Positions 1 through 8,592 of a stretch of DNA of 64,000 bases are shown here, piece after piece. A model generated the notes under the pieces. The model saw nothing but the letters and a program-made list of their open reading frames with translations. It was not told the DNA's origin and searched no databases. Origin of the DNA: Thiomicrorhabdus indica (lineage in GTDB: Bacteria > Pseudomonadota > Gammaproteobacteria > Thiomicrospirales > Thiomicrospiraceae); contig NZ_CP033040.1 in NCBI RefSeq assembly GCF_004293625.1, forward strand, positions 744,001 to 808,000, written 5' to 3'. A program made the translations under genes and the position numbers. Numbering within the stretch: the first letter of the stretch is position 1; each line of letters begins with the position of its first letter.

Positions 1-1054
1 CGCCTTGTAACATGCGTTGGTACATAAGCTTGTTGATTTGCACACCGTAGTCTAAATGGCGCGCGCGGTTTTCTTCAACCCCGCGGTTATTTTTCAGCAC
101 TACTAAAGATTCGACTTCTAAGTGCCAAATAGGGTAGAACAAGGTCGCGGCACCGCCACGAACACCACCTTGAGAACAGGACTTTACGGCAGTTTGGAAG
201 TGTTTAATAAACGGAATCATACCCGTGTGGTAGGCTTCACCACCACGGATTTCAGAGCCGAGCGCACGAATACGACCAACGTTCACACCAATCCCTGCGC
301 GTTGTGACACATATTTCACAATCGACGATGACGTAGCATTAATGGAATCCAGTGAGTCACCACATTCAATTAATACACAAGAGCTGAACTGACGTGTTGG
401 CGTACGCACCCCAGACATAATTGGTGTTGGTAAAGAAAGTTTAAACAGCGACGCAGCATCGTAGAAATCTTTCACATATTGCATACGAGCATCTTTTGGA
501 TAGTGACCAAATAGACACATCGGAATCAGCATATAAATAAACTGCGGGCTTTCGTAGATTTGCTTGGTGACACGGTTTTGCACCAGGTATTTCCCTTCAA
601 GCTGTTTCACAGCCGCGTAACTGAAGTTCATGTCGCGGCTATGGTCCATATAGTCGTTCAGTTCTGTAAATTCGTCATCACTGTAATCGGCTAAAATCTG
701 TTTGTCGTAAACACCTTTATCGGTCATTGTTTTGACGTGGTCTTGTAGGTGCGGCGGTTCAAAACGGCCAAACGCTTTTTTGCGCAAATGGAAAATGGCA
801 AGGCGTGCGGCTAAGTGCTGATAGTCTGGTGCGGTTTCAGAGATCAAGTCGGCTGCTGACTTAATAATTGTCTCGTGAATGTCTGCAGTTTTAATGCCTT
901 CGTAGAACTGAATGTGAGAGCGAAGTTCTACCTCTGACACGGATACATCTTCAAGGTCTTTTGCTGCCCAAGAAATAACTCGGTGGATTTTCTCAAGATC
1001 GATGGGTTCTTGACTGCCGTTGCGCTTGGTTACAAGTATGTTTGATTGGCTCAT
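1..1054 (-). CDS. nrdA: Ribonucleoside-diphosphate reductase, alpha subunit, class Ia (N-terminal part)
   Basis: This is the catalytic large subunit that reduces ribonucleoside diphosphates to deoxyribonucleotides. Only about the first 351 residues are here; the gene runs off the left edge. The reverse-strand translation starts MSQSNILVTKRNGSQEPI, opening an N-terminal ATP-cone (about residues 5-95) for allosteric control. Further on it carries FSSCVLIECGDSLDSI, which holds the redox cysteine equivalent to E. coli Cys225, then QRAGIGVNVGRIRALGS and KSCSQGGVRGGAATLF. Similarity to E. coli NrdA is close throughout. The start ATG is at 1052-1054. NrdR-type and DnaA-type boxes upstream suggest control by dNTP status and replication. 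Confidence 0.97.
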   Translation of the reverse strand, partial: MSQSNILVTKRNGSQEPIDLEKIHRVISWAAKDLEDVSVSEVELRSHIQFYEGIKTADIHETIIKSAADLISETAPDYQHLAARLAIFHLRKKAFGRFEPPHLQDHVKTMTDKGVYDKQILADYSDDEFTELNDYMDHSRDMNFSYAAVKQLEGKYLVQNRVTKQIYESPQFIYMLIPMCLFGHYPKDARMQYVKDFYDAASLFKLSLPTPIMSGVRTPTRQFSSCVLIECGDSLDSINATSSSIVKYVSQRAGIGVNVGRIRALGSEIRGGEAYHTGMIPFIKHFQTAVKSCSQGGVRGGAATLFYPIWHLEVESLVVLKNNRGVEENRARHLDYGVQINKLMYQRMLQG

Positions 1055-1062
1055 AATTTACC

Positions 1063-1369
1063 TGTGTATAAAAAATATCCGTGTGGAAAAGGCCGAATGA
1101 TAAAAAATTAAAAATATCAGTCGCTTAGCGTCGTAAAACAAACTGGAAGCTAAGTTTAAACAGTAACTTCTGGTGTTTTACTACCTTGGAAATTACTAGA
1201 TATAGTTTTCAATTGCTTTGAGTCCACAGAATATAGTGGAATTTCCAAACTCTTGCAACTAGGATTTTTTCACAGATTATTCACAGCCCAGAAAGGAAAA
1301 ATTTGTGGAAATGGTCGCTAAGTCTTTTATTTCCAAGGAAAGCACCTTCGAAAAACCTGTGGATAACTT
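1063..1369. promoter_or_regulatory. DnaA-box-like sites in the nrdA upstream region
   Basis: The 506-bp stretch 1055-1560 between nrdA and umuD holds no gene. It contains three 9-mers matching TTATNCACA: TTATACACA (reverse strand, 1063-1071), TTATTCACA (1277-1285) and the perfect TTATCCACA (reverse strand, 1361-1369). A near match, TTTTCCACA, is at 1082-1090 on the reverse strand. DnaA boxes near nrd promoters are known in E. coli, where DnaA couples dNTP supply to replication. Part of the cluster surrounds the NrdR boxes. An origin is unlikely because no dnaA, dnaN or gidA lies nearby. Confidence 0.55.
1193..1239 (-). promoter_or_regulatory. Pair of NrdR boxes upstream of nrdA
   Basis: Two imperfect 16-bp palindromes resemble the NrdR consensus (ACAC-WATATATW-GTGT). 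One is centred on ACTAGATATAGT (box 1193-1208); the other is CCACAGAATATAGTGG (1224-1239). Their centres are 31 bp apart with a 15-bp gap, about three helical turns, which is the usual arrangement of NrdR box pairs in front of nrd operons. They lie 140-185 bp upstream of the nrdA start. Sequence and spacing are seen; repression by NrdR is inferred. Confidence 0.75.
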
Positions 1370-1560
1370 TGTTAATAGTTATTTTTTTGTGAGATAAAAT
1401 TTTTTACTGAATTCTTAAAAAAAATTGTTGAAATCTCAATGGGTTTAGGGTTGATTTTGGCGTGAAATTTGAACAGCTGTAAACTGGTTGTAAAAAGAGT
1501 CTTACAGCTTCGAACTGTCTCAAACTACATGATTTGTCCGTTATGGCTTTTTCGGTCGGT

Positions 1561-2214
1561 TTAAAATGAGTGGATACATGATTTAACTACGCCCCAAATG
1601 ACCATTTCACTATTTTCTGTTACAGGGATTGGAGGGTAATTTGGATTTTCTGGGGCTAAAAATGTCCCTTTATCATTCACGACAAGGCGTTTTACAGTGA
1701 GTTCACCATCGAGTGCTGCAATGACAATTTTGCCTGGCGTAGGATTTTCACTGCGATCAACAATCAAAATGTCACCTTCGTAAATGCCTATATCTTGCAT
1801 AGAGTCGCCTTGAACACGAAGCAAAAAAGTAGCTTCTTTGTTGCGAACTAGCTTTTCATTTAAATCGAGATAGGTTTCGATGTAATCGTCTGCCGGAGAG
1901 GGAAAGCCTGCGACCACTTTATGAGAATAAAGCGGTAGCTGATAAGATTCATATTCTCCGTCGTTTGAAGGCTCTTCGATTTGCGGCACAATCAGTTGCA
2001 AGTGTTGCGAAAGTTTGCCGTCTTTCAAAGCACTCTTAAACGATTTTAGATAATGTTCGATGGTAGTAACTTGTGACTGAGGAATACGCATGACTTTCGT
2101 TGCTTCCCCAAACGCACCGCTTCCTTGTTTTCTACCGGCACCTTGGCGTTTGCCACCATGTTGTGGGTTTGTTTTTGTGTTGGATATCGAGGCTTTGCTG
2201 GTTTTATTGGTCAT
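1561..2214 (-). CDS. umuD: UmuD-type autoproteolytic subunit of DNA polymerase V with N-terminal extension
   Basis: This is a LexA/UmuD-family S24 peptidase whose cleaved form partners UmuC in translesion synthesis. The last ~120 residues align with UmuD: cleavage site Ala102-Gly103 in VVAGFPSPADDYIE, nucleophile Ser138 (GDSM) and general base Lys175 (LTVKRL), with the family spacing between them. Unlike E. coli UmuD (~139 aa) it has about 80 extra N-terminal residues: a basic Gly-rich GKRQGAGRKQGSG stretch, then TKVMRIPQSQVTTIEHYL, which resembles a ribbon-helix-helix DNA-binding arm. The ATG at 2214 is preferred to an upstream start at 2301, which would add a Phe/Ile/Asn-rich leader reaching into the divergent promoter. 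It is divergent from umuC. Confidence 0.85.
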   Translation of the reverse strand: MTNKTSKASISNTKTNPQHGGKRQGAGRKQGSGAFGEATKVMRIPQSQVTTIEHYLKSFKSALKDGKLSQHLQLIVPQIEEPSNDGEYESYQLPLYSHKVVAGFPSPADDYIETYLDLNEKLVRNKEATFLLRVQGDSMQDIGIYEGDILIVDRSENPTPGKIVIAALDGELTVKRLVVNDKGTFLAPENPNYPPIPVTENSEMVIWGVVKSCIHSF

Positions 2215-2243
2215 TGAATCCCGCCTATTCTTAATTTTGAAAA

Positions 2244-2294
2244 TTGTAACAAAATTTATCGATGTATGATTTAATTTAAAAATAAATGTTACAA
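2244..2294. promoter_or_regulatory. Inverted TTGTAAC/GTTACAA repeat in the umuD-umuC divergent promoter
   Basis: TTGTAAC at 2244-2250 is mirrored by GTTACAA at 2288-2294, with AT-rich DNA between, in the divergent umuD/umuC gap. No E. coli-type LexA box (CTGT-N8-ACAG) is visible. Its symmetric placement makes it a candidate operator for the SOS regulator or for the extended UmuD itself. The repeat is seen; the function is inference. Confidence 0.35.
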
Positions 2295-2355
2295 AAATCA
2301 AGTCTGATTGAAAGAAATGAGTAAAGGTGGTTTAGCAAGCTTGCTAACTATCTTT

Positions 2356-2365
2356 ACCGGCCGGT
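2356..2365. repeat. ACCGGCCGGT palindrome, umuC leader
   Basis: Exact copy, 15 bp before the preferred GTG start of umuC and 5 bp before its Shine-Dalgarno GGAGG. It would be coding if the ATG at 2317 is used. Confidence 0.9.
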
Positions 2366-2379
2366 ATTTGGAGGGTGTG

Positions 2380-3765
2380 GTGGATAAAATTGCGTTAGTA
2401 GATGGAAATTCATTTTATGCTTCTTGTCAGATAGCGTTTGATCCCAGTTTGCAAAACCGGCCGGTGGTCGTTTTATCGAATAATGATGGGTGTGTGGTTG
2501 CAGCGAATGCTGAGGCGAAGTCTTTGAATCAATTACTGTTGAAAAAGCAACAAGGTAGTTTTGGTAAAGGTGGCTACTCTTCCGCTGTGCCTGAAAGTAT
2601 GATGTTTCAGCCCTTCTTTAAGGTTCGTTCGGTATTGGAGGCGCATAACACAGCAGTTTTTAGTTCGAATTATGAGCTGTACGGTGATATGTCGAAACGG
2701 ATGCATACGATTATTGGGCGCTTTGCCGATGAGCAGGAAATTTATTCCATTGATGAGTCATTTTTGCGACTCAAAACGCCTCTTGAGATGGATTGTCGGC
2801 TTTGGGGTGAGCAGCTCAAAAAAACGGTTCAACAGGAGATTGGGGTTCCGGTTGCTGTGGGAATTGCTATGAATAAGACCTTGGCAAAGCTGGCGAATCA
2901 TTTGGCCAAAATGGAGACAGAGTTTGGCAATGTTTTTGAAATAGCCTCACCGAGTTCGCATGAGGTTCAGGTCTATTTTAAAAAGCTATCCATTGATAAG
3001 GTCTGGGGGTTAGGTAAGCGATTGTCGCACCATCTGCGTTCTCAAGGTTATGATACAGTTGCGAAATTTCAAAAAGCACCGGCCGGTGAGATTCGTAAAC
3101 GATATGGGGTAATGGTGGAAAGAATCTTGCGAGAACTTAATGGAGAGGTCTGTTTTGATTTGCAAGAAACGCCGGAGCCAAAAAAGCAGATTATTGCATC
3201 CCGTTCGTTTGGTGGCGTTGTGTATGATTTACCTACCTTGGAGAGGGCGCTGATTTCCCATTTATCGCGTGCTCTGGAAAAGTTACGCGCTCAGCAGAGC
3301 CTTTGTCAGAATGTGTCGATTTTTATTCGCAATAATCGTTTTTCGCCAAACGAGCCGTTTATGAATCGGCAGAAAAGTCTTGTGCTGGTTGAACCGACCG
3401 ATAATCTGATGTTTTTATCAAAATTGGTGAGAAAAATATTGGCGAGCTTATATCAAGAGCAAATCGCATGGCATAAAGCAGGTGTGGTTTTGAGTGCGAT
3501 TGTTCCAAGACAGGGGTATCAACCTGATCTGTTTTTGCAAGAGAAATTTGTAAAGGATGAAGAGCAAGGGGCGTTGCAGGTGAGTCACGAGCAACAAGCT
3601 TTAATGACTGTGGTTGATCAACTGAACCGGCGCTTTGGAAGACATTCATTATTTGTGGCTTCGGCGGGTTCTAATAAACACAACGATTGGCAGATGTTGC
3701 GTAATTCGATGTCGCCACGTTATACCACTCAGTGGCATGAATTACCGATTGCTTATGCAAAGTAA
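2380..3765 (+). CDS. umuC: UmuC, Y-family DNA polymerase V catalytic subunit
   Basis: This is the translesion polymerase. The family opening is seen as KIALVDGNSFYASCQ, with the first metal-binding Asp, and the catalytic acidic pair lies in YSIDESFLRL at about residues 125-126. VVVLSNNDGCVVAANAEAK, the VAVGIAMNKTLAKLANHLAK palm segment and the WGLGKRL region also match UmuC. I chose the GTG at 2380 because GGAGG lies 5 nt upstream and UmuC proteins begin almost directly at this motif. An ATG at 2317 would add 21 residues of no known domain. The protein has about 25 extra residues (about 52-78, LLLKKQQGSFGKGGYSS region) between AEAK and the SSNYELYGDMS motif. It carries two in-gene copies of ACCGGCCGGT plus one in its leader. 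Confidence 0.92.
   Translation: MDKIALVDGNSFYASCQIAFDPSLQNRPVVVLSNNDGCVVAANAEAKSLNQLLLKKQQGSFGKGGYSSAVPESMMFQPFFKVRSVLEAHNTAVFSSNYELYGDMSKRMHTIIGRFADEQEIYSIDESFLRLKTPLEMDCRLWGEQLKKTVQQEIGVPVAVGIAMNKTLAKLANHLAKMETEFGNVFEIASPSSHEVQVYFKKLSIDKVWGLGKRLSHHLRSQGYDTVAKFQKAPAGEIRKRYGVMVERILRELNGEVCFDLQETPEPKKQIIASRSFGGVVYDLPTLERALISHLSRALEKLRAQQSLCQNVSIFIRNNRFSPNEPFMNRQKSLVLVEPTDNLMFLSKLVRKILASLYQEQIAWHKAGVVLSAIVPRQGYQPDLFLQEKFVKDEEQGALQVSHEQQALMTVVDQLNRRFGRHSLFVASAGSNKHNDWQMLRNSMSPRYTTQWHELPIAYAK
2456..2465. repeat. ACCGGCCGGT palindrome in umuC
   Basis: Exact copy, read Asn-Arg-Pro-Val. Confidence 0.9.
3078..3087. repeat. ACCGGCCGGT palindrome in umuC
   Basis: Exact copy, read Ala-Pro-Ala-Gly-Glu. 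Confidence 0.9.
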
Positions 3766-3859
3766 AATAAAGAGTCGACTCAATACGCTGTCATCTTATC
3801 GTCAAATAAAGGGCTTATAGTCGCACAAGAAACGAAGGGAATCTGTTTGCTTCAGAAGC

Positions 3860-4657
3860 ATGGAGCTTCCTTTAAACTTGCTGGAGTGTGATGTGAAGAA
3901 CTTGATTGAAAAACTGCTCAAAAAAATCGATAAATACGAACGTTTGGAGCAATCCAAGTCTCAGGTTGAACTGCTACATAAAATTCGAGTGAACTCTCGA
4001 AAATTGGTCGCGTTGAGCCCGCCGGAAAGTTACAGTGCGCAAGTTTTGAAACGTTTGATTCAGTCGAGCAATGCGTTGCGTGACTTGGATGTTTTGCAGA
4101 ACGAAACCCTTAAAGATTTACCGGAAAAATGGCAGAAAGAGCTAAGGCCGATTTATCAATATTTAGCTGAACGTCGTCACGAAATGGATGCGCAGTTTAA
4201 GTTGTTATTGCAGATGGAATTGCGAGATGAAATTCAAGGGTTGGTGGACGATTTTGACCAGCTACAGAAAAAGAGCAGTAGTTCCGCCGAGCGCCATAAA
4301 CTTTCATTGTCGGAAATTGAAAGACGCTTAAAACTCCAGTTGAAAATCTTGCGAGCCGTGGATATTGAGGATAAACAGGTTCATAAGGTGCGTTTAAAAA
4401 TAAAACGACTGCGTTATCAGCTGGAGCATTTTTATGTGAACCAAGAGCAAGCATTGGAGTTAACGACCTATCTGCAAGATGAGTTGGGTAAATTTCAAGA
4501 TTTGTGTCAAGGAATGAAATGGCTGAAGAAATACTTGGACTCGGATAAAACGCGATTAAAGTCTATTCAGGAATTGCTGCAAAGCCGTAAAGATAGCATT
4601 CTGCAATCAGTGCGCAAAACGTTGCACAAAGACTATCGAAGAGTTTCTTTACGTTAA
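3860..4657 (+). CDS. CHAD domain protein
   Basis: A 265-residue, highly charged, all-helical protein with the CHAD (conserved histidine alpha-helical) pattern: LLHKIRVNSRKLVAL near the start, then SSNALRDLDVLQNE, then a second half with VHKVRLKIKRLRYQLEHF and LGKFQDLCQGMKWL. CHAD proteins bind inorganic polyphosphate through such His/Arg/Lys helices. No CYTH triphosphatase domain is attached. An alternative GTG start at 3893, preceded by GGAG at 6 nt, would drop 11 residues. It lies downstream of umuC on the same strand and converges on the chemoreceptor gene. The polyphosphate role is inferred from the family. Confidence 0.8.
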   Translation: MELPLNLLECDVKNLIEKLLKKIDKYERLEQSKSQVELLHKIRVNSRKLVALSPPESYSAQVLKRLIQSSNALRDLDVLQNETLKDLPEKWQKELRPIYQYLAERRHEMDAQFKLLLQMELRDEIQGLVDDFDQLQKKSSSSAERHKLSLSEIERRLKLQLKILRAVDIEDKQVHKVRLKIKRLRYQLEHFYVNQEQALELTTYLQDELGKFQDLCQGMKWLKKYLDSDKTRLKSIQELLQSRKDSILQSVRKTLHKDYRRVSLR

Positions 4658-4691
4658 GGCTGTGTCGTCTTTGAAAGTTTTTTGAAAGGTT

Positions 4692-4701
4692 ACCGGCCGG
4701 T
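4692..4701. repeat. ACCGGCCGGT palindrome after the CHAD gene
   Basis: Exact copy in a 14-bp perfect palindrome (TTACCGGCCGGTAA), 34 bp after the CHAD stop, between convergent genes. A partial TGGCCGGT follows at about 4721. Confidence 0.9.
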
Positions 4702-4763
4702 AAAGAATTGTAAGTTATACTGGCCGGTGCAAAATGATTAATCTGAGATTAAATTTGTGCAGT

Positions 4764-6782
4764 TCATAGCTTAAATGAATCAACCATTTTGTCTAGGGAG
4801 GCACTGGCTTGCGAGATATCGCGAATTTTTTGAACGGTGTTTTCAATATGTTGACCGTTTTGTGAGCTGATGGATTTGGCATCATTCACAGAGTGCGAAA
4901 TATCTTGCGAAGCTTGGCTTTGCGCATGGCTTGCCTGAACAATTTCGCTGACAGAGCTTTCGAGATCGGTGACTTTGGTTTGAATGTCTTCTAGTGAAGT
5001 TTTTACCGAATCGACCAAGTCCACACCGGCTTGCACTTTTTCATTTGAGGTGGAAATTAGTTCTGAAATTTCCTTGGCTGCATCCGCAGATTTTCCAGCA
5101 AGCGTGCGAACTTCGCCAGCCACGACGGCAAAACCTCGACCTTGCTCACCTGCTCGAGCTGCTTCAACAGCGGCATTCAATGCCAAAAGGTTGGTTTGGA
5201 ATGCAATTGAATCAATCAAATTGATAATGTCGTCAATTTGTGAAGAGGATTGTTTGATTTCATCCATTGCTACGACCATCTGTTGCATCACTTCAAGACC
5301 TGTCGATAAACTTTGGGCTTGTTGGCGCGTAATTTCATTTGCATGTTGCGTGCTTTGAGTTGTGGTTTGAATCATTTCTACGGTATTGGATACCGTAGAA
5401 ATGGTAGCGTCCAAGGTTGATAATTGCTGACTAGAACCTTTTGCCATATGGTTGGAAATATCCATAACCGATGAAATTTCTTGTTCAATGATGTCTGATG
5501 CAGAAGCAACTTGGCGAATCAGATTTGAAAGGTTGCTCAAAGAAGCGTTCAAAGCATTTTGAACTTGAGCCAATTCACCTTCATAGTGTCCTTTCATCTG
5601 CGTAGATAAGTCACCTTGAGCCAAGCTTTCTGAAACATAGCTCATTTCTTGGATATAGGCTTGGAGTTTGTCGAGCGTGCTGTGAACCGAGTCTTTCAAG
5701 GTTGCCAATTCGCCTTGGAAATCTTGGTCGTTCAAACGATGACCAAATTCACCGTGTGCAACGGCTTCCATTAAAACTTCCATACTGTGAATCGCAGTTT
5801 GCAGTTTTTGGGTGTTTTCGGCAGATTGTTTTTGTTGAGCGGCAATTTCTTGTTGTGCAATTTCTGCTTCTGTGACTTTTTCGTCCGCAATGCGTTTTTG
5901 TTCATCCAGCTCAGAAAGCTTGACTTCTAAATCCTGGTTGGCCAAAGCGGTAGCTTTGGTTGAGCGGCGAACTTGAATCATGAGAGTAATAACTAGCCCT
6001 AACATTAATAGTACAAGCGCAATCAGGGTGTTGGTGAGTGTCAGAATCAGTTCGTTTGTAGTTGTGTAAATATCGTTATAGGTTTGTTTTGATGCTTTAA
6101 TGCTTTGTTCAATCGCGGATTGACTAATTTGATCAAGAATCTGGTTGACCTGTTGATGATATTCCAAAATTAAATTGACATGAGTTTCAAGAATGTTGAA
6201 ATCGGCTTGACTGACATGTTGCTTAAGTTTATTGAGCGTTGAAAGGACTAGCAAAATGTCTTTCGGCTTAGTTTTGGTGTTACCAATTAAAAAAGACTGC
6301 ATTTGCGTTTCAAGGTAATTGAAGAGCTGTTTCATCTGCATGGTTTTTTCGGCAATTTTGTATTCGCGAACCAATTCAGGGAAGTAGCTTTTCGAGTTGT
6401 TTAGCAGAGAGTTTACACGCGTGAACTCAATGACTTGGCTGTCTAGCATTTGTGTGTCTAAAGTTAATTGTTCAAGTTTTGTGTGAAGGGCCGTTTGCTG
6501 TTCTTCATCCAAGTAGCTTGGCATGTATTGCATGGCTTCAACTTGACGATTCAGTTGCACTAAATTCGATTGAACAAAGTCGTAGTGGCCAACACCTCCT
6601 TGACCGGCTTTATAGGCATTTTCAGCGGTTCGTAGGAAGAGGATCTCAATTTTAGAAAAACCGTTAATGTATTTGTCGTGGTGCACCGCATTAATGTTTG
6701 GTTTGACGAAGATAATTGTCAATACCGCTGCAATCACTAACGTAATCAAGCCAACAAGAATATTATTGAATGTATTTTTCAT
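4764..6782 (-). CDS. Methyl-accepting chemotaxis protein
   Basis: A 672-residue transmembrane chemoreceptor. TM1 lies at about residues 7-26 and TM2 at about 245-271. Between them is a ~220-residue periplasmic helical sensor domain without a recognisable PAS or Cache motif. A long coiled coil follows, and the conserved signalling hairpin is clear at about residues 520-560 ([23 protein letters not shown], then [13 protein letters not shown]), where CheA and CheW bind. There is no C-terminal CheR pentapeptide (it ends KMVDSFKL). Its start is only 7 bp after the stop of the cytochrome c peroxidase gene, so the two are very likely co-transcribed. The ligand is unknown; a link to peroxide or redox state is suggested only by context. 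Confidence 0.93.
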   Translation of the reverse strand: MKNTFNNILVGLITLVIAAVLTIIFVKPNINAVHHDKYINGFSKIEILFLRTAENAYKAGQGGVGHYDFVQSNLVQLNRQVEAMQYMPSYLDEEQQTALHTKLEQLTLDTQMLDSQVIEFTRVNSLLNNSKSYFPELVREYKIAEKTMQMKQLFNYLETQMQSFLIGNTKTKPKDILLVLSTLNKLKQHVSQADFNILETHVNLILEYHQQVNQILDQISQSAIEQSIKASKQTYNDIYTTTNELILTLTNTLIALVLLMLGLVITLMIQVRRSTKATALANQDLEVKLSELDEQKRIADEKVTEAEIAQQEIAAQQKQSAENTQKLQTAIHSMEVLMEAVAHGEFGHRLNDQDFQGELATLKDSVHSTLDKLQAYIQEMSYVSESLAQGDLSTQMKGHYEGELAQVQNALNASLSNLSNLIRQVASASDIIEQEISSVMDISNHMAKGSSQQLSTLDATISTVSNTVEMIQTTTQSTQHANEITRQQAQSLSTGLEVMQQMVVAMDEIKQSSSQIDDIINLIDSIAFQTNLLALNAAVEAARAGEQGRGFAVVAGEVRTLAGKSADAAKEISELISTSNEKVQAGVDLVDSVKTSLEDIQTKVTDLESSVSEIVQASHAQSQASQDISHSVNDAKSISSQNGQHIENTVQKIRDISQASASLDKMVDSFKL

Positions 6783-6789
6783 TGAATGA

Positions 6790-7830
6790 TTACTCCGCTG
6801 GTGGGGCTAAAGGGGTCACATCCAGTTGACCGGATAGACTGGTTAAAAACTCTTTAATATACAAACGATCTTTGTCAGGGATTTGTCGACCTAACTGATT
6901 GAGCCCCATGATATTGATGGCTTGATCGAGTGTTTGTGCACTGGCATCGTGAAAGTAGGGTGCAGTATGTTCAACATTGCGTAATGTTGGCACTTTAAAT
7001 ACATTGCGATGATTCTCATTTTGTGTGCGGTTGAATAAACCTCTATCAACGTTGCGTTCGTTATTTTGTTCATCGTAGTAGGATTTGAGTGCTCCGAATT
7101 TTTGCATCATGTTCGATCCGAAGTTCACTCCTTGATGGCAAGCGACACAACCGTAGCTTTGAAATAGCTCATAGCCTCTTTTCTGGTTTGCGGTGATTGC
7201 ATTGTCATCTCCTTTGAGATAAGCATCAAAAGGAGCTGGAGTAATTAGGCTACGTTCAAATTCGGCAATTGCATCGGTGACTGTAAACTTGGTAATGCCT
7301 TGTCCTGGATAAATTTCAGAAAACATTTTTTGGTAGCTATTTACTTCTTGAAGGCGAGCCAAAACGTTTTCCCACTTAGCGCCCATTTCAATTGGGTTTT
7401 CTACCGGCCCCTCTGCCTGTTCGCGAAGGTGTTTAGCGCGACCATCCCAAAATTGTTTGAAGTTAAATCCGCTGTTTAGTGTTGTTGGAGCGTTGATCTC
7501 ACCTTTTTGCGCATCAATCCCAATTGATACGGGCATATTGTCATCACCGCCAATGGCTAGGACATGACATGAAGCACAGGTCAGTTGGCCATTTCCTGAT
7601 AGTCGGGTGTCATGATATAGGTGATTGCCTAAATTAACCTTGGCTTCATCTAGATTTAACTTAGAGGCATCCGGCAAAGGTTGGTTGTATTTTGTTCGAG
7701 ATGTATTGTCGGCAAACGATAGTATTGTTGGTTCATCGGCAATATTGTTGTATTGGGTAAGTTGAGTATCACTATTTTGACAGGCGCTGAGCGTTAAAAT
7801 AGTGATAAATAGTGCGGTGAGTCGAATCAT
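6790..7830 (-). CDS. Di-haem cytochrome c peroxidase family lipoprotein
   Basis: A 346-residue protein of the bacterial CcpA/MauG family, which reduces H2O2 in the periplasm with electrons from small cytochromes. Two c-type haem motifs are present, CASCH at residues 85-89 and CVACH at 228-232. The family segments [24 protein letters not shown] and [19 protein letters not shown] are also seen. The N-terminus [17 protein letters not shown] is a lipoprotein signal with lipobox Cys17, so the enzyme is probably membrane-anchored; many homologues are soluble. It is the first gene of a two-gene unit with the chemoreceptor. An FNR-like site lies about 175 bp upstream. MauG-like oxidase activity on another partner cannot be excluded. 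Confidence 0.92.
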   Translation of the reverse strand: MIRLTALFITILTLSACQNSDTQLTQYNNIADEPTILSFADNTSRTKYNQPLPDASKLNLDEAKVNLGNHLYHDTRLSGNGQLTCASCHVLAIGGDDNMPVSIGIDAQKGEINAPTTLNSGFNFKQFWDGRAKHLREQAEGPVENPIEMGAKWENVLARLQEVNSYQKMFSEIYPGQGITKFTVTDAIAEFERSLITPAPFDAYLKGDDNAITANQKRGYELFQSYGCVACHQGVNFGSNMMQKFGALKSYYDEQNNERNVDRGLFNRTQNENHRNVFKVPTLRNVEHTAPYFHDASAQTLDQAINIMGLNQLGRQIPDKDRLYIKEFLTSLSGQLDVTPLAPPAE

Positions 7831-8004
7831 GAATGAGCCTCTTCAAACGTATTATTGTTATGTGCTAAGTACCAGTCACTTTGTTTCAAAGTATTTCCTG
7901 ACTGATGACTATCAGTTTCTTCAAATTGAACAAAAGCAATTCAAAGGCCAACAGGCCCAGATGAAAAGTTTGCATAATCTTCTCAATTCGTGGCGCTGGG
8001 AGAG

Positions 8005-8018
8005 GTGATTTAAATCAA
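8005..8018. promoter_or_regulatory. FNR/ANR-like box upstream of the peroxidase-chemoreceptor operon
   Basis: GTGATTTAAATCAA matches the FNR consensus TTGAT-N4-ATCAA at all but the first base. It lies in the gene-free 506-bp stretch 7831-8336, about 175 bp upstream of the peroxidase start. FNR/ANR control of cytochrome c peroxidases is known in other gammaproteobacteria. A CRP-family regulator could also use it. I see no other clear signal in this stretch, which is AT-rich near 8220-8330. Confidence 0.45.
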
Positions 8019-8336
8019 GCACTTGCTCATTTGTGGTAAAAACCTCTTTTTACCGAGTATTTGAATCTGAGCTAATAGAGGAAAGCTTCTTGAAGCAGGA
8101 GAGTTTATCTGGTGTAAGTGAGTTTACACTGATCATTGTTTTGAGAGTGCCGAGTCTATAATGGCTTGGTTTAGCGAGTTTTGGATTGTGTCTAAAGCTG
8201 CGTTGCAAAGGTGTTATTTCTAATGTACTTCGAGTTTTAGAAGTTTTAGGTTGGATTTAGAATACTATATGTATCTATTGTATTTAGATATGTATAAGAA
8301 AAATATAGGTGCTAATGATTATTAAGCAATAAAAAT

Positions 8337-8413
8337 TGGTACGACCGAGTGGATTCGAACCACCGACCCCCACCATGTCAAGGTGGTGCTCTAACCAACT
8401 GAGCTACGGTCGT
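8337..8413 (-). tRNA. tRNA-Val (GAC)
   Basis: The reverse complement folds as a cloverleaf: acceptor ACGACCG/CGGTCGT, D-arm GCTC...GAGC, anticodon stem CCACC/GGTGG with loop TTGACAT (anticodon GAC), T-arm with TTCGAAT, and an encoded ACCA end. It is the last of four reverse-strand tRNA genes. Confidence 0.95.
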
Positions 8414-8447
8414 ACAATATGCAAATAACTGAGTTATTTGTAGGAAA

Positions 8448-8534
8448 TGGTACCAGAGGTCGGACTCGAACCGACACGCCATTGCTGGCAAGGGATTTTG
8501 AATCCCTCATGTCTACCAATTTCATCACTCTGGC
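8448..8534 (-). tRNA. tRNA-Leu (CAA)
   Basis: A class II tRNA of 87 nt with encoded CCA. Acceptor GCCAGAG pairs with CTCTGGT. The anticodon stem AGGGA/TCCCT closes loop TTCAAAA (anticodon CAA). A long variable arm (TTGCCAGCAATGGCG region) and T-loop TTCGAGT are present. Confidence 0.95.
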
Positions 8535-8539
8535 AAAGT

Positions 8540-8563
8540 TGTGAAAACCATGACATTTTCACA
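8540..8563. repeat. Perfect 8-bp hairpin 5' of tRNA-Leu
   Basis: TGTGAAAA (8540-8547) is complementary to TTTTCACA (8556-8563) with an 8-nt loop. It is nested in a wider AAAGTTGT...ACAACTTT inverted repeat (8535-8542 and about 8577-8584). It lies a few bases before the 5' end of tRNA-Leu and could be part of its precursor leader. Function unknown. Confidence 0.4.
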
Positions 8564-8592
8564 GATATTAAAGTTTAACAACTTTAAGGAAT

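Noticed and set aside
1063..1369. Replication origin suggested by DnaA boxes
   Set aside because: No dnaA, dnaN, gyrB or gidA lies nearby and the boxes fit nrd promoter regulation.
2244..2294. Possible LexA (SOS) box of E. coli type
   Set aside because: No CTGT-N8-ACAG match is present; only the TTGTAAC inverted repeat is reported, at low confidence.
7829..8008. Forward 59-residue reading frame starting over the peroxidase start codon
   Set aside because: It begins inside the divergent peroxidase start, has no ribosome-binding site or recognisable sequence, and ends in the FNR-like box.
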